DNA of 64,000 bases from Mesotaenium endlicherianum. Taxonomy: Eukaryota > Streptophyta > Zygnematophyceae > Zygnematales > Mesotaeniaceae. Below are positions 50,700 through 60,595 of the stretch, piece by piece. Position 1 is the first letter of the stretch. Each line of letters begins with the position of its first letter. Position numbers and translations under genes: made by a program. The stretch spans positions 203,679-267,678 of the forward strand of contig WELA01007307.1 of assembly GCA_009602735.1 (NCBI GenBank), read 5' to 3'. Below the pieces are notes generated by a model. The model made no database searches. It saw nothing but the letters and a program-made list of their open reading frames with translations, and was not told the origin of the DNA.

Positions 50700-51901
50700 A
50701 GTCCAGCCGTCATGAGAGCTTCTTTTTCAGCCGGGGAGAGTCTTGCTTTCACTCCTTGCTGGTTTCTTGCATCATAAGTGTCATTGGAGGGTCTTCCACT
50801 CTTCCGGGCAGCCGCGGGGTCCCTTTTAATAACTCCGATTTCCATGGGTGTGGGTCCAGATTCGGATGTGGAAGGGGCTGCGTACACCCGCGTCGTCGGT
50901 ACCCGTGAAGATGAAGGCACGGAGTGCTTGAAATCCAAGGTATCCACCTTTTGGGCCACTTCAATGATCTTTGAGAAGTCCGTCAAGTCGCGTAACTCCA
51001 CTTCCTTTGCCACCTTGGGTTTGAGGCCAAAGATGTAGCGGTCAATCTTCTCCTCGAGAGACATGTTGGGGATCTCAAGAGTGAGGGCGTGAAATCTGGA
51101 TGTATACTCTTGAACGGACGTCGTTTGCTTGAGATGGTGGAGCTTTCCTCGGGCAATCTTCTCCGCATTGATGGGCATGAATTGCTTCTTGAGGGCCTCA
51201 CGAAAATCTGCCCATCTTGCATATGATGGTGGGGGCTCTTGGCCGAGCATGGGGTGCGCCATAGCTTGATATATAGCCGCTTGATAGTTACGCCACCATG
51301 ATGTTGCTGCTCCTCTAAGTAAGGTAACGGCAAAGGGAACGTAGTCCTCCTCGGGTACTTCAAGGAATGCGAGGTACGTCTCCACTTGGTAGAGCCATAA
51401 ATTCAGGTTGGCACCTTTCCCGGGGTTGAAAGTGTCGGGTTTGCCGGGCTTGATGAGTTTCCTTGCTCTCGTTGGCTCTTGTGGAGGCGCTTGAGCCGGG
51501 GCTGGATTTTGAGCATTGCTCGCAATAGGGGCAACCATGGCAGCCATAGCTTCTCTTGACGCTTGCACGGTTGCTTCATAGGTGGCCAAGCCCACTTGGT
51601 TGTGGACGGTCATTAGGAAGGCTGCCCACTCATTTGCGGGAACTCCTTGTGGTGGGGTCAACTTTGCTATAGCGGCTGCCACGGGATGTGACGGTGCTCC
51701 TCCTTGTGGTGCTTCTTGTTGTTGGAGATTTCCTTGAGTAGGCTCTCCCATCGACGCTGGAGGAGGGTGTGCTCCTCCTTGTGGTGCTTCTTGTTGTTGC
51801 AGATTTTCTTGAGTGGGCTCTCCCATCGGCGCTGGAGGAGGGTGTCTTGGAGAGGAAGGGCTTCCTTCGAAAGCTTGCTGTTGGTCTTGAGGATCGGCCA
51901 T
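50621..51901 (-). CDS. Gag protein of element C
   Basis: 426 codons from '[13 protein letters not shown]'. It has a Pro/Gln-rich N-terminal part with two copies of a '[18 protein letters not shown]' module, a gag domain around residues 140-300 ('[13 protein letters not shown]', '[14 protein letters not shown]'), and a single CCHC knuckle near the C-terminus ('[14 protein letters not shown]'). Full length for this family; the ATG lies just inside the primer-binding site. Confidence 0.95.
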   Translation of the reverse strand: MADPQDQQQAFEGSPSSPRHPPPAPMGEPTQENLQQQEAPQGGAHPPPASMGEPTQGNLQQQEAPQGGAPSHPVAAAIAKLTPPQGVPANEWAAFLMTVHNQVGLATYEATVQASREAMAAMVAPIASNAQNPAPAQAPPQEPTRARKLIKPGKPDTFNPGKGANLNLWLYQVETYLAFLEVPEEDYVPFAVTLLRGAATSWWRNYQAAIYQAMAHPMLGQEPPPSYARWADFREALKKQFMPINAEKIARGKLHHLKQTTSVQEYTSRFHALTLEIPNMSLEEKIDRYIFGLKPKVAKEVELRDLTDFSKIIEVAQKVDTLDFKHSVPSSSRVPTTRVYAAPSTSESGPTPMEIGVIKRDPAAARKSGRPSNDTYDARNQQGVKARLSPAEKEALMTAGLCFYCKEKGHRALSCPKKLSKNGQRR

Positions 51902-51925
51902 CTTCTTGTGCTACCAAAGTGCCTA

Positions 51926-51937
51926 GCTCCGATACCA
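51926..51937 (-). other. Primer-binding site of element C
   Basis: Reads TGGTATCGGAGC on the minus strand, one base inside the 5' LTR. One base differs from the exact initiator-Met tRNA complement seen in A. Confidence 0.85.
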
Positions 51938-51938
51938 C

Positions 51939-52441
51939 TGTAGTGAAACAGATAGATAAAGTACTTAGTAAAACAGAATACTTTATCTATTCAAGACAAG
52001 GATCTTTGAACACAAGTGGTAGCTTCTTGAAAGAGAGATGGCTTCTTGAAAGTTAATATATTTCTGGATTTTGGCAAGTACAAGAGTGATTCTGGAATGT
52101 CTTTCTATGTTCTAGCTCTTGTTTATATACTTGCTACATAAGTAATTTCTAGGAAGGTGTATGTTGATGTGTTGGCACCCAACACATCCCAAAACTTGCC
52201 ACCTCTTTCTAGAATAATGTACACATGTCCTTTTGACCTAAAAATGGCACATCTGACTTTTGCCACATGGAGTTCTTCTAGGTCTTTCCTCTAACTTCGA
52301 AAATGCCTTGGAAGGTTCAAAGGACATGAACCAAGTTACTAGAGTACCTATTCACACTTGACTCCACACAATACTACTCCAAATATATTTGAAAACATTA
52401 AAATATATGCGAACTAATATATAATAACTCAAATCACTACA
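51939..52441 (-). repeat. 5' LTR of element C
   Basis: 503 bp. The outer flank on the right is tgcgt, matching the duplication on the left of the 3' LTR. Confidence 0.97.
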
Positions 52442-52446
52442 TGCGT

Positions 52447-53230
52447 TATCTCAAGTATAGGGGAGCAGCTCAGAGAGAAGGGGTTCCAAAAGGAACCACG
52501 GCTCCTCCTCCGCAACCTATCGTAGAGATTTTGCAGAGAGAGGTAGAGGATGGCTTCATTTGCAAAGCCATGACATTGGGAATTCACATTCCCATGGTGC
52601 GCCTCTCATCCACTGGAACGTGGGAGAAGGACAGTTTAGCTCCTAGGACACCTGCAGTGTCTGAAAGGGAATCGGTAGAGCTGAGAAGCACCATAAGCCG
52701 CTTGACAACGGAAAATGCTGTATACGCACAATTAGTTGCGGCTCAAAGATCGCAGACTATGACACAAACATGGACGGTTACGCCACCAGCCAGGGAGGAG
52801 TTTGGCACAACCGTTGCGCGCATAGCTACCATTTAGCGCAAGTGGGGTTGGACAATCAACCCCAGAGCAGATCCAGCAGGGTGGCCTTTGCCAAACCCAC
52901 CCCCACCACGTGAAGAAGGAGGAACAGGGACCAGCTAGATTGCAGCCGATGAAGAATGATTCTTGAGGCAGCCCATCCGGAGGCGTCTGACCTACACCAC
53001 GCAACCAGAAGGGCGACGATCTATCGAAAAAGGCTAGAGGCCTAAGAAGCAGGCCACCGAGCCTGAGACAACGGAGAAGCAAGCTGCAAAGCCTGCCACT
53101 CCACCGCCTAACAATTAGGCAGAAAAGCCTGAAGGCCAGGATGAGGGCGGAAAGCCCCCACCTGGACCCAAAGAGTAGCAACTACTGGATGCCTGTGTTG
53201 GGGAAAAGCAGCCAGAAACTGAGGTTTTCA
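52447..53230 (+). pseudogene. Continuation of the unknown region of element D, right of C
   Basis: Pro/Glu/Lys-rich coding-like sequence between the nested element C and the RT of D. It contains no recognisable domain and is broken. Confidence 0.45.
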
Positions 53231-54790
53231 CCATTGAAAACATGGTCTCAGCCCAACAGAGAGCACAAGTAGAAAGGCTGCTGAAGAAGCTCCGCAAGGT
53301 GTTTGCTTTCACCAAGGAGGAGATTGGTAGAACTACTGCCAGTGTGTGTGAGATCACGTTAACTACTGATCACCCAGTCAGACTTGGGCCGCATAAGCTC
53401 AGTCAGACCAAATGGGACTGTGTGGAGAAAACTTGCCAGGAGCTGCACAAGCTCGGCATGATTGAGAAATCAACCTCAGTACATGGAGCTCCCACAGTAG
53501 TAGTTGCCAAGAAGGACGAGGTTGGAAATTATACAGCCACTCGTATGTGTGGAGGCTACAGGCGACTGAATCTCCACACGGAACCAGGCAGCTACGTGAT
53601 GCCTTCACCAGAGCTGATCTTTGCGATTGCCACCACCGGAAAGGTGTTCAGCATCATCGATCTGCGCCAAGGCTTCAACCAAATTCCTGTGAAAATATAA
53701 GATCGAGGTAAGATCGCTTTCTGGGCTCAAAGGGAACTTTGGCAATGGACGGTAATGCCGTTCGGGCTAAAAAATGCCCCAGCCATCTTTTAGAGGACTA
53801 TGAATAAAGTGCTGGAGGGGCTGGATTTTGCAAAACCATACATTGATGACGTAGTGGTGTTTAGCAAGTCCGTAGAGGAGCACCTCGAGCACTTGGAACA
53901 AGTGTTCCAGCGCCTAGAGAAATTCCACATAACGCTGCATCCTGGAAAGTGCAGATTCTTTGAGGCACATGTGCCTTACTTAGGACATGAGATTGGGAAC
54001 AATGCTATGTCCCCTCAGGCTGTAAAGATTGAGGCCCCTTACAAGATACCTGCAGGTGCGAATGTGTCTAAGCTAAAAGCTCTGCTAGGGCTAAGCGGAT
54101 ACTATCGTAAATTTGTGAAGGACTATTGCAAAATTGCTAAACCCTTGACAGAACTCCTGAAAAAGGATGTACCTTTTGTGTGGACGGAAGCCCAGGAGAA
54201 GGCCATGAATGAGCTCAAGGAGCAGCTGGTAACGGCCCCAGTCTTGCGAACGCCTCACTACTCCAAGCCGTTCAATCTACACACTGACTGGAGTCGTGTG
54301 GGAATCGGCGCAGTACTCACTCAGGCCGCAAGTCCTAGAGAGGAGTACGTCATTGCCTATGCCTCGCGCTCTAACAACCGAGCAGAGGGCAACTACTTGT
54401 CCTACGAAGGAGAGCGGCTGGCAGTAATTTGGGCTGTCGCACATTTCAGAGAGTATCTATGGGGAAGACCCTTCACGCTGATCACAGATCACTTGCCGTT
54501 ACTCTGGCTGATGAAGAATGGAGACCTCGCTGGTAATTTGGCTTGCTGGGCTCTCAAGCTCCGGGAGTACCTGATGACGGTGATGCATCGAGCAGGTGTA
54601 CTCAACAACAATGCTGATGGACTCAAAAGGAACTCGCACCCATCCTCAGACGACAGAACAGGAGCTCGAGAAGACGAAGATCCGAGCAGCCCAGCAGAGT
54701 TGGCAGCCTGCCTGGCCAAAATGGCTAGAATGGTATTGTCAGGTGAAGCTGAGCCTCTACCTGTGTTCAGTCCAGAGATCTAGAAAGATC
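53231..54790 (+). pseudogene. Reverse transcriptase and RNase H region of element D
   Basis: RT blocks 'MCGGYRRLNLHTEPGSY', 'FSIIDLRQGFNQIPV', 'PFGLKNAPA' and the catalytic 'YIDD' near 53838. After it come the RNase H blocks 'LHTDWSRVGIGAVL' and 'YEGERLAVIWAVAHF'. The sequence is far from the A-C family, so D belongs to a separate lineage. Broken. Confidence 0.9.
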
Positions 54791-54829
54791 AAGCCACTAT
54801 GCACTGGCTGAAGACGGGAGTCCACATGG

Positions 54830-56030
54830 AGGGATTATCTGTGAAAGAGAAGGACCTGGTAAGCCATCGAGCTAAATGATTTTGCTAGAAACGCAATAAC
54901 CTCTTCAAGATTGAAGAAACTGGTCAGGAGAAGTTGGTGCAAGAACCCACCAAAAGGCGAGCTCTGGTGCAGGAAATGCACGAGAATACTGGACACTATG
55001 GTGTCAAGAAGACGTACAGTCTTCTGGAGCTGTTTTACTGGTTGAGGGGCATGAAGCAGCAGTGGAAGGATGTGATTAAGGCCTGCCAAAGCTGTGATCG
55101 CGTCAAGACTGGGTTTACAATGCAACATCCACACCTGCAACCTCTGCCAATCATGGGCCAAGGCTACCGGTGGAGCTGCGATCTCGCAGGTGAGCTACCG
55201 CTGTCCAAGGGAGGTAACAAGTACATTATGGTCATGATTGAGCATTTCTCTAAGTGGATAGAGGTTGTGCCTCTAACTGCAAAGGAGAGCTTGGGGACCG
55301 CGGAAGCACTCCTCAACGGTGTGATTGTACGTTATGGAGCTCCAGCAGAAGTGCTGACAGACCAAGGGTCTGAATTCCAAGGATCTTTTCAGAAACTCTT
55401 GGACAGATGCTTCATTGACCATCGCACTACGTCTAGAGACCACCCACAAGCAGATGGTATAGCAGAACGGATGGTGCAAACCATGAAGTCTGTTTTGCGC
55501 AAATTTTGCCTTGAGCAAGATAAGCGTGATTAGGATCTGCCCTGCCATGGCTGGTTATGGGTTATAGATTTAGCAAGCAAGCTGCTTTGGCGAATTACTC
55601 GCCTTATCAGATTCTGTTTGGCAGTTGTGCCCAGCAGCATCAAGCAGGAGATTGAGCAGGTGAAAGACCTGGACAACCCTAATGAACTGCTAAAGGTTAT
55701 GGTACGCCGCAAGGTGTTATTTGAGCGCATGATGCCTGCTGCCCTGGACAATCTAAAAATTTCGCAAAAAAGAGACACGCAGCGTTACGCCAAGACGCGA
55801 GATGGGAGCTACCGCTTGCAAATGACCCAGATCCAGGAAGGAGACTTTGTCTACCGCAAGCGCCAAGCCAAGACCACCATCGACACCAATTCAGGTGCAG
55901 TGATCTTACGCGTGAAACATGCGTTCGACAATGGTGTGTTGGAATTGGAAGGTTCTGATGGTAAGACCATGAGAGATCACGTGCAGAACTGTTCGCTATG
56001 CCATTTGCCAAATATCACTCCCACGATTAA
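54830..56030 (+). pseudogene. Integrase region of element D
   Basis: HHCC-type finger (His ... 'CQSCDRVK', about 54960-55100), then a DDE core with 'WSCDLAGELPLS', 'LTDQGSEFQGSF' and 'HPQADGIAERM'. This identifies a DDE integrase and rules out a tyrosine recombinase of the DIRS type. Broken. Confidence 0.88.
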
Positions 56031-56062
56031 GGCTGTGTCCAAGGAATTGGTGCCAGCCACGC

Positions 56063-56229
56063 CTTGTGCCAGCTGCAAAGTGCTGGATGATCAAGAAGCA
56101 ATGGTAACTTGCAATAAATGTAGTGCCCGTTGGCACACCTTCTGCATTGGTGAAGAAGAGATTATGGCAGGACGGTGGGAATGTCCTGACTACCTTCCTA
56201 AAACTCCCAGCCGCAGCGCTAAAAGATAG
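56063..56229 (+). pseudogene. PHD-type zinc finger at the C-terminus of D's integrase
   Basis: Cys/His pattern 'CASC ... CNKCSARWHTFC ... WEC' over about 45 residues, the spacing of a PHD finger, which reads the histone H3 tail in chromatin proteins. It occupies the place where chromoviruses such as A-C carry a chromodomain and ends at the stop at 56227-56229. Confidence 0.72.
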
Positions 56230-56275
56230 AAGCTTTCAGCGGCAAGGCAGGGACGCCTCAGCTGAAAGGGAGGGG

Positions 56276-58187
56276 TGTAAGGGAAACTGAGGATAAGCTA
56301 AGTTTTCAAAAATTTCTACTAAGTGTTGGTAATGTGGAATGAGGAAGTGGTTGAGCATAGGAAGCACTGAGTGTGGGATGCTTCACCGAATGATGCAAAT
56401 GCAGGAAGACCACGAATGGGTCAACCCCCAGCTAGCCTGCCAACGACACACGTGCAAAGGTCGATCAACCCAGTCAATTCCCCACGTGCAGCAACGCATC
56501 GACCAAATGACCAGGGAATCCCCGCACGCGAGAAGGACCGCCGACACGTCGACCAGGTTGAAGGCACACGTGCTGATAAGCCACGCACGTGCCAGGGGTC
56601 CGACGCTGTTAGGCACGACTGTTGTCGCGACTGCTATCCACTTGACGGTGTTGCACGCGCAGCGCAAGTCACGACCGCCAGGTACGGAAAGTCAGCGTTG
56701 ACTCACCAACCAAAGGGCTGAGTTATCTCAGTCAGCGGTTATGTCAAAGTTGTTCTCACTGTTGAAGTGGTCACGACACGTCAAACCCCACACCCAGATG
56801 AATGATGGAATGGATGGGAATTTGGACGGAGTAGTCCGCAAAAAGGCTAGGGGCCTGATACCAGCAATGAGCCAGCCCAACAAGTGCCAAGTAAGGTACT
56901 GATCAATCGGCTATCTAAGCCGAGTACAGCAGGGATGTTGCAGAGGCGTTGTGTGCCACCTCGGCCAAGACCCTCGAATGACTAGCCACGGCTCGAGCGT
57001 TCATCTCAAACGCTGCCAACCGCCAGCCACATAGGCGTGATTGCCAGCTGAAAGGCTAAGCAGTCACGCGCGACAGTCACAAGGCGTGCATGCATGCTGA
57101 GTGACAACTTTTGAAGCTGTTTGAGGGCTGCTAGGTAAGAACGGCATGCAAGCTATGCGCTTTGACTAAGCACTGGCATTCTCAAGAGAGGATAATGTGT
57201 GGTGCCTGCGAAAGGCACGAGTCCTGCCTGAAGCTGCCTCATTCTTGCTCGCATCGTTGTCAAGGAAGCTGAAGGAGCACAGGTACAGAAGGAAAGGAGA
57301 AGAAGGAGCGCAAAGAAGAAGGAGTTCCCAAGGCCACAGAAGAGCCGAGACGCCACGCTTCTGCCGACGTTGGAAGATTTCTTCTCAGTGTATCATAGAA
57401 AGGTTAGGCCTCAGGAGTTCCCAACAGAGGATCTCGCTAGTGCAAAGTAGAGAGCTGCAGAATAGAATCTGTTAGGAGATTAGCACAGATTGAGGTCAAA
57501 CGCTGCAAGCGTGCGAGGGTCACTTAAAATGGTGAGTGCTGTGGTAGTCTCCAAGTTCTCAGAAGTCTCAATTGTCGAATTGCTGATAGTAAGAGTAGTA
57601 TTAACAAGTAAAGCTCTCAGTGAAGAACTGAGTGAGCCCAGCCAAGCAATGAAGAGCTATTAAGGCGCGGTGTTGAGCGAAGAGCTCAGACCAGGCCAGC
57701 ATACATGTGCAGCTCAGAGTTTTGTAAGCTGTGACTCGTGGAAGTTAAGCGAAAGCGTTGAAGGGCGATTTTCTCTGAACTTGACATTGCCTGTTAAGCT
57801 GCTTAGACGTGATTTCTGCAAACTACAAACTTGTTCATTCTGTAAACTCTCAACTTGGGCGAATGCCTGTGTGGAAGTAAGACGCTTCCGTCCTTGTAAG
57901 GGAAACTGAAGATAAGCTTTCTTTTCAAAAAAATTTGTGAAGTGTTGAATGAGGAACTGGTTGAACATGGGAAGCACTGAGTGTGGGATGCCTCACCGCA
58001 TGATGCAAGTGCAGGAAGACCAGGAATGGGTCAAACCCTAACCAGTCTGTCACTGACACACGTGCAAGGGACGATCAACCCGGTCGATCCCCACGTGCAG
58101 CGACGCACCGACACGTCCACCAAGTCGAAGGCACACGTGCTGAGAACCCACGCACGCACCAGGAGTCCGGCGCTGTTAGGCACGACA
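56276..58187 (+). repeat. 3' terminal repeats of element D (X-Y-X)
   Basis: X (56276-56619, starts TGTAAGGG right after the purine tract 'gaaagggagggg'), Y (56623-57894, direct repeat of 39105-40379) and a shorter X (57895-58187, ends GGCACGACA). The Y/X junction 'gtcct|tgtaaggg' is identical to the one in the inverted lone copy (58580/58581). Confidence 0.82.
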
Positions 58188-58235
58188 ATATGCTTTCCAA
58201 AATGCTTGATAACGTGCATTTGAAAGCGCATACGG
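58188..58235 (+). repeat. 48-bp piece of repeat R, inverted
   Basis: Matches R copy 1 at 18701-18748 in the forward orientation, while the rest of R copy 2 on both sides is in reverse. It begins with atat and ends with acgg, the target duplications of the two neighbouring insertions. Confidence 0.85.
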
Positions 58236-59809
58236 TGTTGTGCCTAACAGCGTCGGACCCCTGGCACGTGCGTGGCTTCTCAGCACGTGTGCCTTCAACC
58301 TGGTCGACGTGTCGGCGGTCCTTCTCGCGTGCGGGGATTCCCTGGTCGTTTGGTCGGTGCGTTGCTGCACGTGGGAAATCGACTGGGTTGATCGATCTTT
58401 ACACGTGTGTCGGTGGCAGGCTAGCTGGGGGTTGACCCATTCCTGGTCTTCCTGCACTTGCATCATGCCGTGAAGCATCCCACACTCAGTGCTTCCCATT
58501 CTCAACCAGTTCCTCATTCCACACTACCAACTCTTAGTAGAAATTTTCGAAAAGTTAGCTTATCCTCAGTTTCCCTTACAAGGACAGAAGCGTCTTACTT
58601 CCACACAGGCTTTCGCCCTAGTTGAGGGTTTACAGAATGAACAAGTTTGTAGTTTGCAGAAATCACGTCTAAGCAGCTTAACAGGCAATGTCAAGTTCAG
58701 AGAAAATCGCCCTTCAACGCTTTCGCTTAACTTCCACGAGTCACAGCTTACAAAACTTTGAGCTGCACATGTATGCTGGCCTGGTCTGAGCTCTTCGCTC
58801 AACACCGCGCCTTAATAGCTCTTCATTGCTTGGCTGGGCTCACTCAGTTCTTCACTGAGAGCTTTACTTGTTAATACTACTCTTACTATCAGCAATTCGA
58901 CAATTGAGACTTCTGAGAACTTGGAGACTACCACAGCACTCACCATTTTAAGTGACCCTCGCACGCTTGCAGCGTTTGACCTCAATCTGTGCTAATCTCC
59001 TAACAGATTCTATTCTGCAGCTCTCTACTTTGCACCAGCGAGATCCTCTGTTGGGAACTCCTGAGGCCTAACCTTTCTATGATACACTTAGGAAGAAATC
59101 TTCCAACGTCGGTAGAAGCGTGGCGCCTCGGCCCTTCTATGGCCTTGGGAACTCCTTCTTCTTTGCGCTCCTTCTGCTTCTTCAGCTTCCTTTGACAACG
59201 ATGCGAGCAAGAATGAGGCAGCTTCAGGCAGGACTCGTGCCTTTCACAAGCACCACACATTGTCCTCTTTCGAGAATACCAGTGCTTAGTCACAGCGCTT
59301 AGCTTGCATGCCGTCCTTACCCAGCAGCTCTCACATAGCTTAGAAGTTGTCATTCAGCATGCATGCATGCATTGGGATTGTTGCGCGTGACCACTTAACC
59401 TTCTAGCTGACAATCACGCCTATGTGGCTGGCTGGCAGCGTTTAGGATGAACGCTCGGGCCGTGACCAGTTACCTGAGGGCCTAGCCGAGGCGGCACACA
59501 ACACCTTTTGCAACATCCCTGCTGTACTTGGCTTGGATAGCCGATTGATCAGTACCTTTCTTGGCACTCGCTGGGCTGGCTCATTGCTGGTTCCATGCCC
59601 CTAGCCTTTCGGCTGACCACTCGGTCCACATCCCCATCCCGTCCTGGGTGTGGGTGTGACGTGTCGTGACCACTTTGACAGTGACAACGACTTCAACATG
59701 ACCGCTGACTCGGTCCTCTGGTCGGTGAGTCAATGTTGACTTCCCGTACCTGGGCGGCCGTGACTTGCACTGCGCGTGCGGCACCGTAAAGTGGATAGCA
59801 GTCGCTACA
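58236..59809 (-). mobile_element. LTR-only copy (Y-X) of the element D family
   Basis: Reverse complement of Y plus X (Y 59809-58581, X 58580-58236) with no internal region. It is a lone terminal repeat left by recombination. Together with 56623-58187 it forms a large inverted repeat with arms of about 1.57 kb. Flank atat at 59810-59813 pairs with atat at 58188-58191. Confidence 0.85.
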
Positions 59810-59944
59810 ATATTGAATGCAATACATATAATTGGTTCTTTCACACAAAGAATGAGCCGTACCGCTCTGAATGAGTACAACGCGCTGGCCAGATTGCATG
59901 CTTGTCGGTGTGAATCAGGGGGTACGTGGAATTTTTGGTCAATC
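59810..59944 (-). repeat. Repeat R, copy 2, right part
   Basis: Reverse complement of R copy 1 from about 18704 down to 18554 ('ccagcgcgttgtac' block). It continues R copy 2 beyond the D insertion. Confidence 0.85.
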
Positions 59945-60207
59945 CTGGTCAATCCGGTCCTTCGAGGGCAGTGGACTGGGGCTGGACCAGGCTGGACCAG
60001 AGATCTGACATTCGCCGGATGGTCCAGATATTGCCTGGGACCACCTTGGACAGCCTGGGATGGCTTGTGATTGCCCGCAGCTCGAATAGAGCTGCGAGAG
60101 CTGCGCCTGTTTTGCGCCTGCTCAGGACGCCCGAAATATGGGGCAAACTATGTTCAAAAAGTAAGCACAGGTTTCACTATATCTATCCTCCTGACCTGAG
60201 GTCTTCG
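59945..60207 (+). repeat. Short internally deleted derivative of the LINE-like element
   Basis: The head (59945-60070) matches 17068-17180. It is joined directly to a tail unit (60072-60207) matching 18437-18553, without the 375-codon ORF. Confidence 0.75.
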
Positions 60208-60595
60208 TCATACCACAACTCGTCGGTTGAGCCTTAGCTGTTTGTTCGTCCGTTAAAAGTTGGAACATTACATTTCAAATTCAAGGATACAGTGGCAGGC
60301 TCGAATTTCCTTCAACAGCTTTTGTACTCCTTCTGTACATGGTAGGCTAGTAGATGACCTCTCTTTCATCGCGCTCACTCCGCAACCCACTAGTGATCTG
60401 CACATACTAGTACTTGATATACACATGGTTGGGAAATATAATAGATCGCCGAGTATTCTCGCGGATGATCCTTGTGTATTTTGTCGTGTGACTGTTGCTC
60501 CGTTTACATAACCGGCTTCGAAGAAACCCAAGGGCTCGAACATGTCAGCCGGTTTGCGGCTGAATGATACACACTGAATATAGTAGCTCTCAAGT
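60208..60595. other. Upstream region of the glycosyltransferase gene
   Basis: About 390 bp between the last repeat and the ATG at 60596. It presumably holds promoter and 5' UTR; no specific element can be named. Confidence 0.4.

Larger units (their letters stand above)
45762..52441 (-). mobile_element. Ty3/gypsy chromovirus C (minus strand), looks whole, nested in D
   Basis: A 6,680-bp element with a perfect 5-bp target duplication, tgcgt (45757-45761 and 52442-52446). LTRs are at 51939-52441 (5') and 45762-46264 (3'), 503 bp each. By hand count they differ at only 2 positions (about 0.4%), so this is the youngest insertion in the window. Both gag and pol are open over their full length; no breaks seen. 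It interrupts element D in the opposite orientation. Confidence 0.97.
39105..58187 (+). mobile_element. Element D: Ty3/gypsy-type element with a DNA methyltransferase, broken
   Basis: About 12.4 kb of its own sequence once element C (45762-52441) is discounted. Parts in order: end repeat Y (39105-40379), gag with zinc knuckles, aspartic protease, cytosine-5 methyltransferase, acidic/proline-rich region, RT, RNase H, DDE integrase, PHD finger, then X-Y-X repeats (56276-58187). PR-RT-RH-IN order places it with Ty3/gypsy. It is clearly old and broken: about ten or more breaks in the coding part besides the nested insertion. In a hand-compared stretch its two Y repeats differ by roughly 8%. Its left flank ccgt pairs with acgg at 58232-58235 once the small inversion next to it is taken into account. 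Confidence 0.88.

Noticed and set aside
39105-58187. Element D as a DIRS/PAT-type element because of its split repeats and methyltransferase
   Set aside because: It has a DDE integrase with an HHCC finger and a retroviral-type protease, and it is flanked by 4-bp duplications; DIRS-type elements have a tyrosine recombinase and no such duplications.
56623-59809. Large inverted repeat as a foldback DNA transposon or MITE
   Set aside because: Both arms are copies of the end repeats of the D family with separate target duplications, so the palindrome is explained by two opposite insertions.
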